The notes under the pieces were generated by a model. It made no database searches. It saw only the letters and a program-made list of their open reading frames with translations, and had not been told where the DNA came from. From positions 2,976,001 to 3,040,000 of the forward strand of contig NZ_CP134049.1 of NCBI RefSeq assembly GCF_031582965.1: 64,000 nucleotides of DNA, given 5' to 3'. The translations under genes and the position numbers were made by a program. Source of the stretch: Bacillus sp. NEB1478 (lineage in GTDB: Bacteria > Bacillota > Bacilli > Bacillales > Fictibacillaceae). The stretch's first letter is position 1; each line of letters starts with the position of its first letter. Shown in pieces: positions 34,688 through 42,824 of the stretch.

Positions 34688-35040
34688 AAAGATCCTCCTT
34701 CTTTTCAGCTCAGGATTTTACTATTTGCTTCAGTAGGAATCAAACGTCCTAAAGTATGTATTCACTTTGATGTTATTGGGAATGTTTGCGCCGCTTTGAT
34801 ATATATATTGACTATTTTCGTCCATCATGCCAATTGCTCTTTAAAGCAACACCATTTAAAAAATATATTAAAGTATAATTAGCCGAAAAAAAGAAAATTA
34901 AAACAAACCAAACAATAACTTAATAAAAGTGGGGGATGATGACCAAATAAAAGTAAATTCGAGCAAAATTTGTTGGTATTTTGCTTGTAGGAGAGGCACT
35001 TTCCATGTGAGAAAAACACACTGAAGTGATAAAGTGTATT

Positions 35041-35116
35041 ATCGAACAAAAATCGGGGTCTATCAAACAAAAATTAACCTCAATCAAACAAAAATTAAAA
35101 TCTATCAAACAAAAAG
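35041..35116. repeat. 21-nt period array C (ATCAAACAAAAA cores)
   Basis: ATCGAACAAAAAT, ATCAAACAAAAAT, ATCAAACAAAAAT and ATCAAACAAAAAG begin at 35041, 35062, 35083 and 35104, exactly 21 bases apart. The linkers of about eight bases vary. The period is the same as array A, but the core word differs, and no TCGACA end motif is seen. Confidence 0.72.
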
Positions 35117-35169
35117 ATATACTTCTGCTTTTGATGTACACCTGGGGAATACACTCCCCCTAAAATAGG

Positions 35170-35202
35170 AAAAGAATGTCCGCAAACGGACATCCTCTTT
35201 TA
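35170..35202 (-). terminator. Terminator of the DUF3817 gene
   Basis: GAATGTCCG and CGGACATCC pair around CAAA; TTTTCC follows on the minus strand. Confidence 0.75.
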
Positions 35203-35207
35203 ATCTT

Positions 35208-35489
35208 TTAATCTTTTAAAAACTTTCTGTCAAAAATAAACGGCCCGAACGGGATAACTGATGAAACCATAGCAAGGAACGTGCGCATTAGTGGCCACTT
35301 TTTAACATTCCAAACATACAAAATCGAAAGAATGTAAAGTACGAATAACAGACCATGCAGCGAACCTACAACCGTAACCGCCAGCGGCATGTCCATGAAG
35401 TATTTCATCGGCATCGCAATTCCAAGCAGAATAAGGAATGACAATCCTTCTAGATAGCCAACCGTTTTTAGTGTTTTTATCGGGTTCAT
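35208..35489 (-). CDS. DUF3817 integral membrane protein
   Basis: A 93-residue protein with three membrane helices, including the conserved GYLEGLSFLILLGIAMPMKY and VVGSLHGLLFVLYIL, matching DUF3817 (YdzA-like). Function unknown. The terminator at 35592-35624 separates it from the SCO gene. Confidence 0.9.
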   Translation of the reverse strand: MNPIKTLKTVGYLEGLSFLILLGIAMPMKYFMDMPLAVTVVGSLHGLLFVLYILSILYVWNVKKWPLMRTFLAMVSSVIPFGPFIFDRKFLKD

Positions 35490-35591
35490 CTAAGATTACC
35501 TCCAATATTACGTATCTACTAACAGTTTTACCACAAATCAAATAGAAAGTGCCTTCAGAACCCTTACTATTGTGTGAACAAATAGAGTAGT

Positions 35592-35624
35592 GAAAAAGGG
35601 GACAGTCCCAGGACTGTCCCCTTA
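35592..35624 (-). terminator. Strong terminator of the PepSY-SCO operon
   Basis: AGGGGACAGTCC (35597-35608) and GGACTGTCCCCT (35611-35622) form a perfect 12-base stem with a two-base nominal gap. On the minus strand TTTTTC follows. It lies about 80 bases past the SCO stop codon. A related GGGGACTGACCCC word occurs near 21478. Confidence 0.8.
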
Positions 35625-35701
35625 CAATTTAAATATTTTTTCGTTTTTAAGGATTTCCTTAAGTCTGTTTACATCATTCCTGCTGCTATTACCAGTTCAT
35701 T

Positions 35702-36343
35702 TCACTCTGCACTCAATTTCTTAGCATCTTTAATAATCTTTTCAAACGGTGTATCCTCGACTCCCTCATACCGGTATGTAACTTTGCCTTCTTTATTCAC
35801 TAAGAAGAAAGCAGTAGCGTGCATGAACTGATCTGATTTCGGGTCTGCGATAATCGGAGTTTTAAATGAATCTTTTGCAAAATGCTCAATCTCTTTTTGT
35901 TCGTAGCCGCTAACAAAATGCCAATTTGAAAAATCAGCATCATAATTTTCACCAAATGCTGTCAAAGCTTTTGCATCATCACGCTTTGGATCAATCGAAA
36001 AAGAAACAAAATCAACATTCACGTTTTTATCTTTTGCCATCCGCTGCAGTTTAGCTACATGAGCAGTCATTGGAGGACAGACTGTTTCACAATTTGTAAA
36101 GATAAAGTCTGCAAGCCACACTTTTCCCTTTAAATTTTCAGAGCTGAAATCCTCACCATTTTGCTCTTTATAAGAAAACGACTGAACGTCCCAGTCTAAT
36201 GACTGAGACGCTTCATCTTTACCGCCTTGCTGCTCGTGGCTTTCATGATTTTTATGATTTTCGTGGTTCTCATGTGCCCCCCCTCCGCATGCAGACAGCA
36301 CCAACGAAAGGGACAGACATATTAGTAAAATGATTTTCTTCAA
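35702..36343 (-). CDS. SCO1/SenC-type lipoprotein with histidine-rich linker
   Basis: A 213-residue thioredoxin-fold lipoprotein. The lipobox is LSAC (Cys19). Residues 24-37 form a histidine-rich stretch (HENHENHKNHESHE), likely a second metal site. The copper ligands of SCO proteins are present: Cys85 and Cys89 in TNCETVCPPM and a histidine in SDQFMHATAF near 174. SCO proteins deliver copper to cytochrome oxidase or reduce thiols. TTG start with AGAGGTGAG upstream. It lies 29 bases after the PepSY gene and is probably co-transcribed. Confidence 0.92.
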   Translation of the reverse strand: MKKIILLICLSLSLVLSACGGGAHENHENHKNHESHEQQGGKDEASQSLDWDVQSFSYKEQNGEDFSSENLKGKVWLADFIFTNCETVCPPMTAHVAKLQRMAKDKNVNVDFVSFSIDPKRDDAKALTAFGENYDADFSNWHFVSGYEQKEIEHFAKDSFKTPIIADPKSDQFMHATAFFLVNKEGKVTYRYEGVEDTPFEKIIKDAKKLSAE

Positions 36344-36372
36344 AATTACTCACCTCTATTAAATATTAAACG

Positions 36373-37746
36373 TTACGACAACCAAGCGTGTAACGGCTTG
36401 ATCTTAGGAATCACAAATCGATCCAGCACATACACAAGAATAAACGAGATTCCTGCTAACGGCATTAAAACACCTGTAATGACCATCAGGACTAAGAAAA
36501 TAGGTTTTATTTTTTTATCCGCTTTTCTCGGTGCACCTAGTTTGCCAGAAGGCTTTCTTTTTCTCCACATAATAAGTGACATGATGACAATTCCCACAAG
36601 ACCAAGTGCAGCAATGGTTCCCAAAATTTGATTAGCCAAGCCAAAGTAATGACCTTCGTGCACAGCGACACCGATTGAAATCGCCTTGGCCATCCAGCCA
36701 TAATCACTAAACCTTATATCTTCAACAATGTCACCGTTGTATTGATTAAAGTACACGGTTGCCTCATTTTCCGGTTTATCTCTTGAAGAAGCTACTGTAA
36801 ATACGCCAGCTTCTCCAATGGGATTTGATATCGTATATGGTTTTTGTATTTTATATTTTTGTGCCAAATACTCGATTTGATCAACAGACAACGATCCATT
36901 TTCCTTTTTAGACGCAGGGACTGGGACATTTTCTGTTGCCCAAGGTATATCTTCTGCAATTTGATCGGTCGTCTTTTCTGCTTTTGGCGCTGCCCAAGCA
37001 TACTCCGGATATCCGGCTTTGGCAGAAGTTGCAAGCTTATTCAAATTTTCTCCTATTACACCTGACCATGGCAAGCCTGTTAGGATTAATACTAAAATCA
37101 TGAAAGACAGCCAGAAAGCAGGCACAGCATGCATATCGCGCCAAAAGATTCTTCCCTTTGTACTGAACCTTGGAATCAACACTCCCATTATCGAAGCACG
37201 TTTTCTTGGCCACCAAATATACAAACCCGTTAATAAAATAATGATCGTCCAGCAGGCAGCAAGCTCCACAAGCCTGTTAACAAAAGTGCCTCCAACAATC
37301 CACTCACTGTGAAGCTTTGTAATCGCATTCTTAAAATGCTTTTCATCCAAAATTGTTCCTGTTATTTTCCCCGAGTAAGGGTTCACATACACTTGGGTTA
37401 CAAGATCATCTTTCGTTATTTTCACTAAAGTTGCTCTCGTTTTTTCTTTTGGAAGACGTATCGAAGTAACTTCTGCGTCTGGATACACTTTCTTTACTGC
37501 ATCTACTTGCTGTGAAAGCGGCAGCGCATTTTCACCCTGTTGAACAACTAGTTTGTCTTTGTAAATCGTGGTTTCAATTTCACTTTGATACAGGTAAAGA
37601 GCTCCGCTGATCGCTAGCAATATTAAAAAGGGAGCAAAAATAATTCCGCCATAAAAGTGCCAGCGCCAAAAAGTTTGATACAAGCTATTCGTTTTCTTAC
37701 TCGAAACTTCATCCCGTTCTGGCAGTTGTTCTGCATAGGATTGCAT
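36373..37746 (-). CDS. PepSY-associated membrane protein
   Basis: A 457-residue protein with four to five membrane helices and PepSY-type extracytoplasmic regions. It starts with FWRWHFYGGIIFAPFLILLAISGALYLY, and has KLHSEWIVGG, FWRDMHAVPAFWLSFMILVLILTGLPW and VAVHEGHYFGLANQ, whose histidines in membrane helices are likely heme ligands, as in PiuB/FoxB-type reductases. It may reduce iron or copper complexes at the outer face. It is the first gene of an operon with the SCO lipoprotein, and a candidate activator site precedes it. Confidence 0.9.
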   Translation of the reverse strand: MQSYAEQLPERDEVSSKKTNSLYQTFWRWHFYGGIIFAPFLILLAISGALYLYQSEIETTIYKDKLVVQQGENALPLSQQVDAVKKVYPDAEVTSIRLPKEKTRATLVKITKDDLVTQVYVNPYSGKITGTILDEKHFKNAITKLHSEWIVGGTFVNRLVELAACWTIIILLTGLYIWWPRKRASIMGVLIPRFSTKGRIFWRDMHAVPAFWLSFMILVLILTGLPWSGVIGENLNKLATSAKAGYPEYAWAAPKAEKTTDQIAEDIPWATENVPVPASKKENGSLSVDQIEYLAQKYKIQKPYTISNPIGEAGVFTVASSRDKPENEATVYFNQYNGDIVEDIRFSDYGWMAKAISIGVAVHEGHYFGLANQILGTIAALGLVGIVIMSLIMWRKRKPSGKLGAPRKADKKIKPIFLVLMVITGVLMPLAGISFILVYVLDRFVIPKIKPLHAWLS

Positions 37747-37780
37747 AAATCAAAACTCCTTTTTCTTAATCAATAAAAAG

Positions 37781-37829
37781 AGTATAAACAAAGATTCAAA
37801 ATGTTAAATCACTCAAAAGGGTGATTAAA
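37781..37829 (-). promoter_or_regulatory. Candidate promoter with response-regulator site for the PepSY-SCO operon
   Basis: On the minus strand a TATACT -10 box (37781-37786) lacks a good -35. The inverted repeat TTAAATCAC-N8-GTGATTAAA (37804-37829) covers the place where the -35 would be, the layout of an activator-dependent promoter. The genes just upstream encode a NarL-type response regulator and its kinase, the natural candidates. Confidence 0.45.
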
Positions 37830-37831
37830 TA

Positions 37832-37862
37832 ATAAAAAAGTGTGTCAAATTAATGACACACC
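37832..37862 (-). terminator. Terminator after the response regulator gene
   Basis: GTGTGTCA (37840-37847) and TGACACAC (37854-37861) pair perfectly; TTTTTTATT follows on the minus strand. It separates the two-component genes from the PepSY-SCO operon. Confidence 0.82.
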
Positions 37863-37875
37863 TATCCCTATTGAT

Positions 37876-38508
37876 TTATACAATTCCATTCGTAAAAGCA
37901 TAGTTTGCGAGCTGAACCCGGTTTTCTAAATGAAGTTTTCCAAGAATATTTTTCATATGCGTTTTAACCGTATTCTCAGATATCCCCAGGATATTTGATA
38001 TTTCTTTATTTGAATGTCCCTTTGCCACAAGCTGAAGGACATCTTGTTCTCTTACTGAAAGTTTTTGTTCTCCTTTATCGTCTCGCTTGAACTCCTTCCA
38101 GATTCGAAATGCCATCTCTTTTGACATTGGAATTTCATCCAGCGAATAAGCTTTCAATCCATTCAGCAAATCTTCCGTGTTCAAGTTTTTCAATAAGTAC
38201 CCTTGAGCACCCCGCTTTAATGCTTCAAACCAGTCTGTAATATCATAGGACACCGTCATCATTACGATTTTGATGTTAGGAAACAACTGTTTGATTTCTT
38301 TTGTCGCTTCAAAACCGTCCATCTTTGGCATTGAAATATCCATTAAAATCAGATCAGGAAGGAGTTTCTTTGTCAGTTCAATCGCTTGTATCCCATTTGT
38401 TGCCTCACCTGCAATTACAAACTCTTTTTCACCTTCAAGGATCTCTTTTATACCCTCACGCGCAAGCAGGTGATCATCGACGATCAATAACCGGATTGGC
38501 TGTTTCAT
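37876..38508 (-). CDS. NarL/LuxR-type response regulator
   Basis: A 210-residue regulator. The receiver has LLIVDDHLLAREG at the start and the phosphoacceptor aspartate in PDLILMDISMPKMDG (near residue 57); the C-terminal LuxR helix-turn-helix is SVREQDVLQLVAKGHSNKE and following (near residues 148-200). It pairs with the kinase encoded directly upstream (four-base overlap). The likely target is the downstream PepSY-SCO promoter. Confidence 0.95.
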   Translation of the reverse strand: MKQPIRLLIVDDHLLAREGIKEILEGEKEFVIAGEATNGIQAIELTKKLLPDLILMDISMPKMDGFEATKEIKQLFPNIKIVMMTVSYDITDWFEALKRGAQGYLLKNLNTEDLLNGLKAYSLDEIPMSKEMAFRIWKEFKRDDKGEQKLSVREQDVLQLVAKGHSNKEISNILGISENTVKTHMKNILGKLHLENRVQLANYAFTNGIV

Positions 38509-39320
38509 GCAGGTTCCTCCTTCACAACTGATACATTTGTTTTTCCTGATTCACTCTGCATTCCTAATTCCCAGCCCATAGAAGAAACTCTGTCCTGAAG
38601 AATTTTTAAACCGAATCCATCATTATCTTTGTTTAGAACGAAACCTTTTCCATTGTCAGTTATATTGCATGTCCACCCAGAATCAGAGTGTTGTGCACTT
38701 ACCCAAACTTCATTAGTTTCAGCATGCTTAACTGCATTGATAATCGCTTCTTTTATGCAAGCAGAGAGTTCAATTTTTTCCTTTACCGTCAATTCGTCAT
38801 CTCTTAAATTCCAATCTCTGTGAATGGTAAAGGAATGAGTCATTTCAATTTCATCGAAAAATTGATACAAAGAGCTTGTCCAATTTATTTCTGGCACAAC
38901 AGTTGAAGTACGCAGATTTTGAATAGCCTGTCTCGTATCATCATGAATGTGCTGTAATGTTTTTTTCAATTTTTTATACTGCGGATGATTTTCATTGCTG
39001 TTTAATTTATTTACCTGAACAGATAGGAAAAATAAGGACTGTGCAATACCATCATGCAGTTCTTTTGCAATTTTTTCTCTTTCTTCCAAGACTGCTTTTT
39101 CAGACCTTTCTTTTTGAAGTTCACGCTGCATTTTTTCAAGTCTTCCAAAAAGAATTTTTAGAAAGTAAAAAGTTACAATAAAAACGATTAAAGCCGATAG
39201 CCAGTTCCCTGTATCCATCGAAATATAAGGCATTAAAAATGTATGCCGTGCATATTCCCAAACTGCCACACAAAGAGTTGGCAAAAGCAGAATCAGCCAT
39301 TTAATTTGTTTATATGTCAT
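38505..39320 (-). CDS. Sensor histidine kinase, HisKA_3 type
   Basis: A 271-residue kinase with two membrane helices in the first 60 residues and almost no extracellular loop, so it probably senses the membrane or a partner protein. A coiled coil leads to the HisKA_3 motif EREKIAKELHDGIAQSLFFL with the phosphoacceptor histidine, then the N box KEAIINAVKHAETNEVWV and G boxes DNGKGF and GFGLKILQDRVSSMG. This short intramembrane-type layout is like DesK/LiaS-class sensors. Confidence 0.93.
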   Translation of the reverse strand: MTYKQIKWLILLLPTLCVAVWEYARHTFLMPYISMDTGNWLSALIVFIVTFYFLKILFGRLEKMQRELQKERSEKAVLEEREKIAKELHDGIAQSLFFLSVQVNKLNSNENHPQYKKLKKTLQHIHDDTRQAIQNLRTSTVVPEINWTSSLYQFFDEIEMTHSFTIHRDWNLRDDELTVKEKIELSACIKEAIINAVKHAETNEVWVSAQHSDSGWTCNITDNGKGFVLNKDNDGFGLKILQDRVSSMGWELGMQSESGKTNVSVVKEEPA

Positions 39321-39375
39321 GTCAGAAGACTTCCCTTCATTTTTAAACCACTAAATAAACATATAAATCTTAACA

Positions 39376-39406
39376 CAAAAAACCGGCTGAGCTACACCGG
39401 TTTTTA
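39376..39406 (-). terminator. Terminator of the Mn catalase gene
   Basis: AAAAAACCGG and ACCGGTTTTT form a hairpin that overlaps the catalase stop codon at 39404-39406. Confidence 0.8.
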
Positions 39407-40303
39407 AATCATCCCTGCATTCTTCTGGAGTCTTTTAGCAATTTCCATAAAATCTTCCTGTGAGATTCCCGGTGCAAATTCTTCTGGAATAGATCGTAAT
39501 TCTGGCATTGGACCACCCTCGGGTGCGCCAATCACGACTTCCAGAGGTCCTCCGTCTGTTGGATGCTGACCTGCCCATATCCATGCGATATCGCGGTAAT
39601 CCGTATCACTAAACGTATACAGCTTACGGTTGATCCCTTCTGCTTCAAACTTTCTGGTTGTTTCAAACGCTGAGTTATCCAAATTCGGAATAGGGATCAT
39701 TTTCTTCATATCCACACCTGTTACCATCTCAATTGCTTTCGCATAAGCCAAAACGTGAACACCTCCGCGAACAAGAAGATAGCCTATCATCTCACGTGCA
39801 ACAGGATTCGATGTCATCTCGTAAACTCTCATTTTATGTGTTCTTGCTCCACACTCTAAGAAAAAGTTATGAAGGAGATCGAGAAGTAAATTTCCGCTGC
39901 AGAAAACATTATCACCACTCCAAGATTTCCCCATCGAATCGAATGGAAACGCAGTTTGGGCAGTAGAAATAAAATGATACGTGTTCCGTTTGTCCGTTGC
40001 TGCTGCCATCGGTGTGTCGTTTACATCACCTGGTTGAGTGGTACCGTAAATCATCAAGTTAATCGTATTTGCTACAAGTTCCACATGCCCAAACTCTTCT
40101 GCAGTAATACTGGACACTAAATCAAAAAACGGCTTTAGCTTTCCTTTTTTTCGAAAGTTAAAAGACTGATACATATAGTTATTAAGCGTCGACATCTCTC
40201 CAAAGCGTCCGCCCAACAATTCCTGAACTGCAGCTGCGGCGTTGGCATCAGGGTTAGTCGGCATTGGCAAAGCGATCGCCAGCCTGTTGAACCTCTTTAT
40301 CAT
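39404..40303 (-). CDS. Manganese catalase
   Basis: A 299-residue non-heme catalase that dismutates hydrogen peroxide with a dimanganese centre. Ligand segments are visible: ELLGGRFGEMSTLNNYMYQSF (first glutamate), AEEFGHVELV (near residue 70), LHNFFLECGARTHKMRVYEM and GGVHVLAYAKA. The length matches KatN/YdbD-type enzymes, not the short CotJC. Start ATG at 40303 with AGGAGG seven bases upstream. Confidence 0.93.
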   Translation of the reverse strand: MIKRFNRLAIALPMPTNPDANAAAAVQELLGGRFGEMSTLNNYMYQSFNFRKKGKLKPFFDLVSSITAEEFGHVELVANTINLMIYGTTQPGDVNDTPMAAATDKRNTYHFISTAQTAFPFDSMGKSWSGDNVFCSGNLLLDLLHNFFLECGARTHKMRVYEMTSNPVAREMIGYLLVRGGVHVLAYAKAIEMVTGVDMKKMIPIPNLDNSAFETTRKFEAEGINRKLYTFSDTDYRDIAWIWAGQHPTDGGPLEVVIGAPEGGPMPELRSIPEEFAPGISQEDFMEIAKRLQKNAGMI

Positions 40304-40335
40304 CAAGCTCCCTCCTCAAAGTCACTAACGTTAAC

Positions 40336-40365
40336 TTCTATGTCAAAATGAGGTTGTATTATTCA
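40336..40365 (-). promoter_or_regulatory. Possible forespore-type (sigma-G-like) promoter of the Mn catalase gene
   Basis: On the minus strand TGAATA (40360-40365), 17 bases, then CATAGAA (40336-40342). This resembles the sigma-G consensus (TGAATA and CATACTA) in the -35 and the first half of the -10. No better sigma-A site is seen in the short divergent region shared with the Nudix gene. Confidence 0.3.
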
Positions 40366-40443
40366 CATTTCTTGTAAATAAAGGAAGGAAGGTTGTCTAA
40401 TTAAAGCGAATTAAGTCTGATAAAAACTTAAAGGGAGAAAAGT

Positions 40444-40911
40444 ATGGATTACATAAAACACTTACGATCTTTGGTTGGTAAGGAAAAAGTGATTATGGTT
40501 GTTGCGGGGGCTCTTGTATTTGATCAACAAAACCGCATACTTTTACAAAAGAGGTCAGATAACGGTCATTGGGGTTTGCCAGGTGGTTTTATGGATTTTA
40601 ATGAAACCGTACAAGATACTGCCAGACGAGAAGTGTATGAAGAAACAGGATTAGTGTTAAAAAAGCTTGAACTTTTCGGCATTTATTCTGGTTCAGATTA
40701 TGAAAAAACATTTGAAAATGGCGATCAAGTGGCAATGGTACATATCGTTTTTACTTGCCGCGATTATGAAGGAACATTAGTGCAACAAAACGAAGAATCT
40801 CTTGAAAATGAATTTTTCCCATTAGATCATTTACCAAACGATTTATTTCTGGACCATAAAATATTTTTGGAAGATCTGCTTTCCACAAAAGAAAGACCAA
40901 TAATAAACTAG
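40444..40911 (+). CDS. Nudix hydrolase
   Basis: A 155-residue protein with a full Nudix box, GGFMDFNETVQDTARREV and YEETG, near residues 49-71, preceded by RILLQKRSDNGHWGLPG. Mutator-type nucleotide or nucleotide-sugar hydrolysis is likely, but the substrate is unknown. Ribosome site AAAGGGAG. A methyltransferase gene follows by 30 bases on the same strand. Confidence 0.92.
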   Translation: MDYIKHLRSLVGKEKVIMVVAGALVFDQQNRILLQKRSDNGHWGLPGGFMDFNETVQDTARREVYEETGLVLKKLELFGIYSGSDYEKTFENGDQVAMVHIVFTCRDYEGTLVQQNEESLENEFFPLDHLPNDLFLDHKIFLEDLLSTKERPIIN

Positions 40912-40941
40912 ATTTCGTTTTAATAGGAGGCTCATCATTTC

Positions 40942-41730
40942 ATGGAAAACGTCATCAAACAATATAAAAATGCTTCTAATTTAGATATTCGCATTCGGAT
41001 TCATGAACAATACAGCACGAACAAAACAGATTGGCATGAGTGGCTGTTTGATCAATATAAAATCCAGCCCAACAGCAAAATATTAGAATTAGGCTGCGGC
41101 AGCGGTGCTTTTTGGGTAAAAAATAAAGCACGTATTCCCGCTGACTGGAACATTACCCTTTCCGACTTCTCTCCAGGTATGCTGCAAGATGCTCAAAACA
41201 ATTTAGAAGACGTGCCAAATATGAGCTTTCAGCAAATCAATGTGCAAGAGATTTCTTTTGAAGCCGATAGCTTCGACATTATCATTGCGAATCACATGCT
41301 TTATCATGTACCTGATCGCACTCAAGCTTTATCAGAGATTAAAAGAGTTCTAAAGCCAGGGGGCTTGTTTTATTCATCTACAATCGGACAAGATCATTTG
41401 AAAGAGTTCGGTGAGATACTAGCAAATTTTGATTCGAATTTAGACTATTCTTCCGCCTATTCACATGCACAAGCATTTGGAATGGAAAATGGCGGACAAC
41501 AATTAAAGAGTGAGTTTTCTTTTGTGAAATTAATTCCATTTCCAGGTGATCTTCAAATTACGGAAACAGAAGCCATTATTGAGTATCTTCACTCAACAGA
41601 TACGGAAGTAAACGAGGTATTATCTGGTGATAAACTAGAAAGTTTCAAACAGTACCTGGAAGATCTAAAAGAAAAAAAAGGCGGCTATATTCCAATTACA
41701 AAAGCAACAGGGTTGTTTGTATCTAAGTAG
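40942..41730 (+). CDS. Class I SAM-dependent methyltransferase
   Basis: A 262-residue methyltransferase. Motif I is ILELGCGSGAFWVKNK near residue 49, then LSDFSPGMLQDAQNN, DIIIANHMLYHVPD and EIKRVLKPGGLFYSST, a Methyltransf_11 fold. The acceptor is unknown. It is preceded by AGGAGG and co-directional with the Nudix gene. It ends at a shared terminator facing the catabolic operon. Confidence 0.9.
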   Translation: MENVIKQYKNASNLDIRIRIHEQYSTNKTDWHEWLFDQYKIQPNSKILELGCGSGAFWVKNKARIPADWNITLSDFSPGMLQDAQNNLEDVPNMSFQQINVQEISFEADSFDIIIANHMLYHVPDRTQALSEIKRVLKPGGLFYSSTIGQDHLKEFGEILANFDSNLDYSSAYSHAQAFGMENGGQQLKSEFSFVKLIPFPGDLQITETEAIIEYLHSTDTEVNEVLSGDKLESFKQYLEDLKEKKGGYIPITKATGLFVSK

Positions 41731-41804
41731 GTTTGTAGGTTCATTTCAACCGAAGTAGAAACTCGTAAATTATTGTAAAATCAACCGAGATTTTTTCCAT
41801 TATA

Positions 41805-41835
41805 CAAAAAAGAGCTGATCAACTCAGCTCTTTTC
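41805..41835. terminator. Bidirectional terminator ending the catabolic operon
   Basis: AAAAAAGAGCTGA (41806-41818) pairs with TCAGCTCTTTT (41824-41834). It overlaps the tautomerase stop codon and also serves the methyltransferase gene from the left. Confidence 0.88.
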
Positions 41836-42009
41836 TTTTGGCTTCCCGCCAACTCCCCAATGCTTATTCGGAACTTCTTGAATCAGCACCCGGACTTGTT
41901 CTTTTTTCACATCCAAACTTTCTGCAGCCGCCGCAGAGAGGCTTTCCATTAAGGCACTCAGCTGTTCGTCTGTTCTTCCTTCAATCACATGCACATGTAT
42001 AATCGGCAT
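41824..42009 (-). CDS. dmpI: 4-Oxalocrotonate tautomerase
   Basis: A 61-residue subunit that begins MPIIHVHVIEGRTDEQ; after Met removal the N-terminal proline is the general base, and an arginine in VRVLIQEV (near residue 40) binds the substrate. It interconverts the enol and keto forms of 2-oxohex-3-enedioate so that the decarboxylase can act. It is the last gene of the catabolic operon, 11 bases after the decarboxylase gene. The tail GGKPKEKS is normal for the family. Confidence 0.93.
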   Translation of the reverse strand: MPIIHVHVIEGRTDEQLSALMESLSAAAAESLDVKKEQVRVLIQEVPNKHWGVGGKPKEKS

Positions 42010-42020
42010 CTATCGTTCTC

Positions 42021-42821
42021 CTATTTCACATATCTCGAAGACAGGGTTACAGAACCTAAACCATCAAACTGAGCAACGATTGTGTCGTCCATATCGAATG
42101 CGATTGCTTCTGAGAGCGCTCCGCTTAGGACAACATCTCCTTTTTTCAGTCCTTCATTACGCATTGCCAGCTTTTGCACTGCCCATGCAACAGCTTCAGC
42201 GGGGTGTCCTAAAACAGCGGACCCCGCACCTGTTGTCACGATCTCGCCATTTTTACTCATAACCATCCCGATCTCTGCCAAATCCAGCTCTTCTGGTTTA
42301 ACCATCTTGCTCCCTAAGATTAGTTTGGCAGAAGAACAGTTATCGGCTACAACATCAGCTAATGTAAAACGAAAATCTTTGTAACGGCTGTCGATTACCT
42401 CGATCGCAGCAACGACATATTTGGCTGCTTTCATCACATCATCAGCCGTTACGTGTTCGCCCTCTAAATCTTCACCCATAATAAAAGCAATCTCTGGTTC
42501 TGCTTTAGGATGAATAAGTCTGTGCTGCTGCAATGGTTCCCACTCATACGCCAGCATATCACTAAGCAAATAACCGTAAATGGCTTCGTGTACACCCATC
42601 ATTTGCTGCTTCGCTTTACTCGTCAACCCGAGTTTAATGCCAAGTCGTTTTGAACCGGTTTTCTCCATACGTTTTTCGATGAGCTTTTTCTGAATCGAAT
42701 AAGCTTCATCAATCGTTAATTCAGGATACTGATCCGTAATTTTCACCACTTCTTTTACTTCATGTTCTGCTCGAAGCAGATAGTCAACATATTCGATATC
42801 TGACCGGTTTGTAACTGTCAT
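42021..42821 (-). CDS. dmpH: 4-Oxalocrotonate decarboxylase
   Basis: A 266-residue enzyme that removes CO2 from 2-oxohex-3-enedioate to give 2-hydroxypenta-2,4-dienoate. It shares a fold with the hydratase encoded at 44.8 kb; GIKLGLTSKAKQQMMGVHEAIYG-type sequence near residue 61 is closer to XylI/DmpH (GLTSWAK, IYGF) than to the hydratase (GHLLD), which decides the assignment. Metal-binding residues sit in KAEPEIAFIMG and AAIEVIDSRY. Ribosome site GGAGG; three bases separate it from the aldolase gene. Confidence 0.88.
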   Translation of the reverse strand: MTVTNRSDIEYVDYLLRAEHEVKEVVKITDQYPELTIDEAYSIQKKLIEKRMEKTGSKRLGIKLGLTSKAKQQMMGVHEAIYGYLLSDMLAYEWEPLQQHRLIHPKAEPEIAFIMGEDLEGEHVTADDVMKAAKYVVAAIEVIDSRYKDFRFTLADVVADNCSSAKLILGSKMVKPEELDLAEIGMVMSKNGEIVTTGAGSAVLGHPAEAVAWAVQKLAMRNEGLKKGDVVLSGALSEAIAFDMDDTIVAQFDGLGSVTLSSRYVK

Positions 42822-42824
42822 CTT

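Larger units (their letters stand above)
34688..35207. other. 520-base gap upstream of egtB
   Basis: Holds the upstream region of egtB, a 21-nt array (35041-35116), and the terminator of the DUF3817 gene. Apart from TATAATT near 34873 no promoter element is convincing. The frames in it are AT-rich and lack ribosome sites. Confidence 0.4.
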
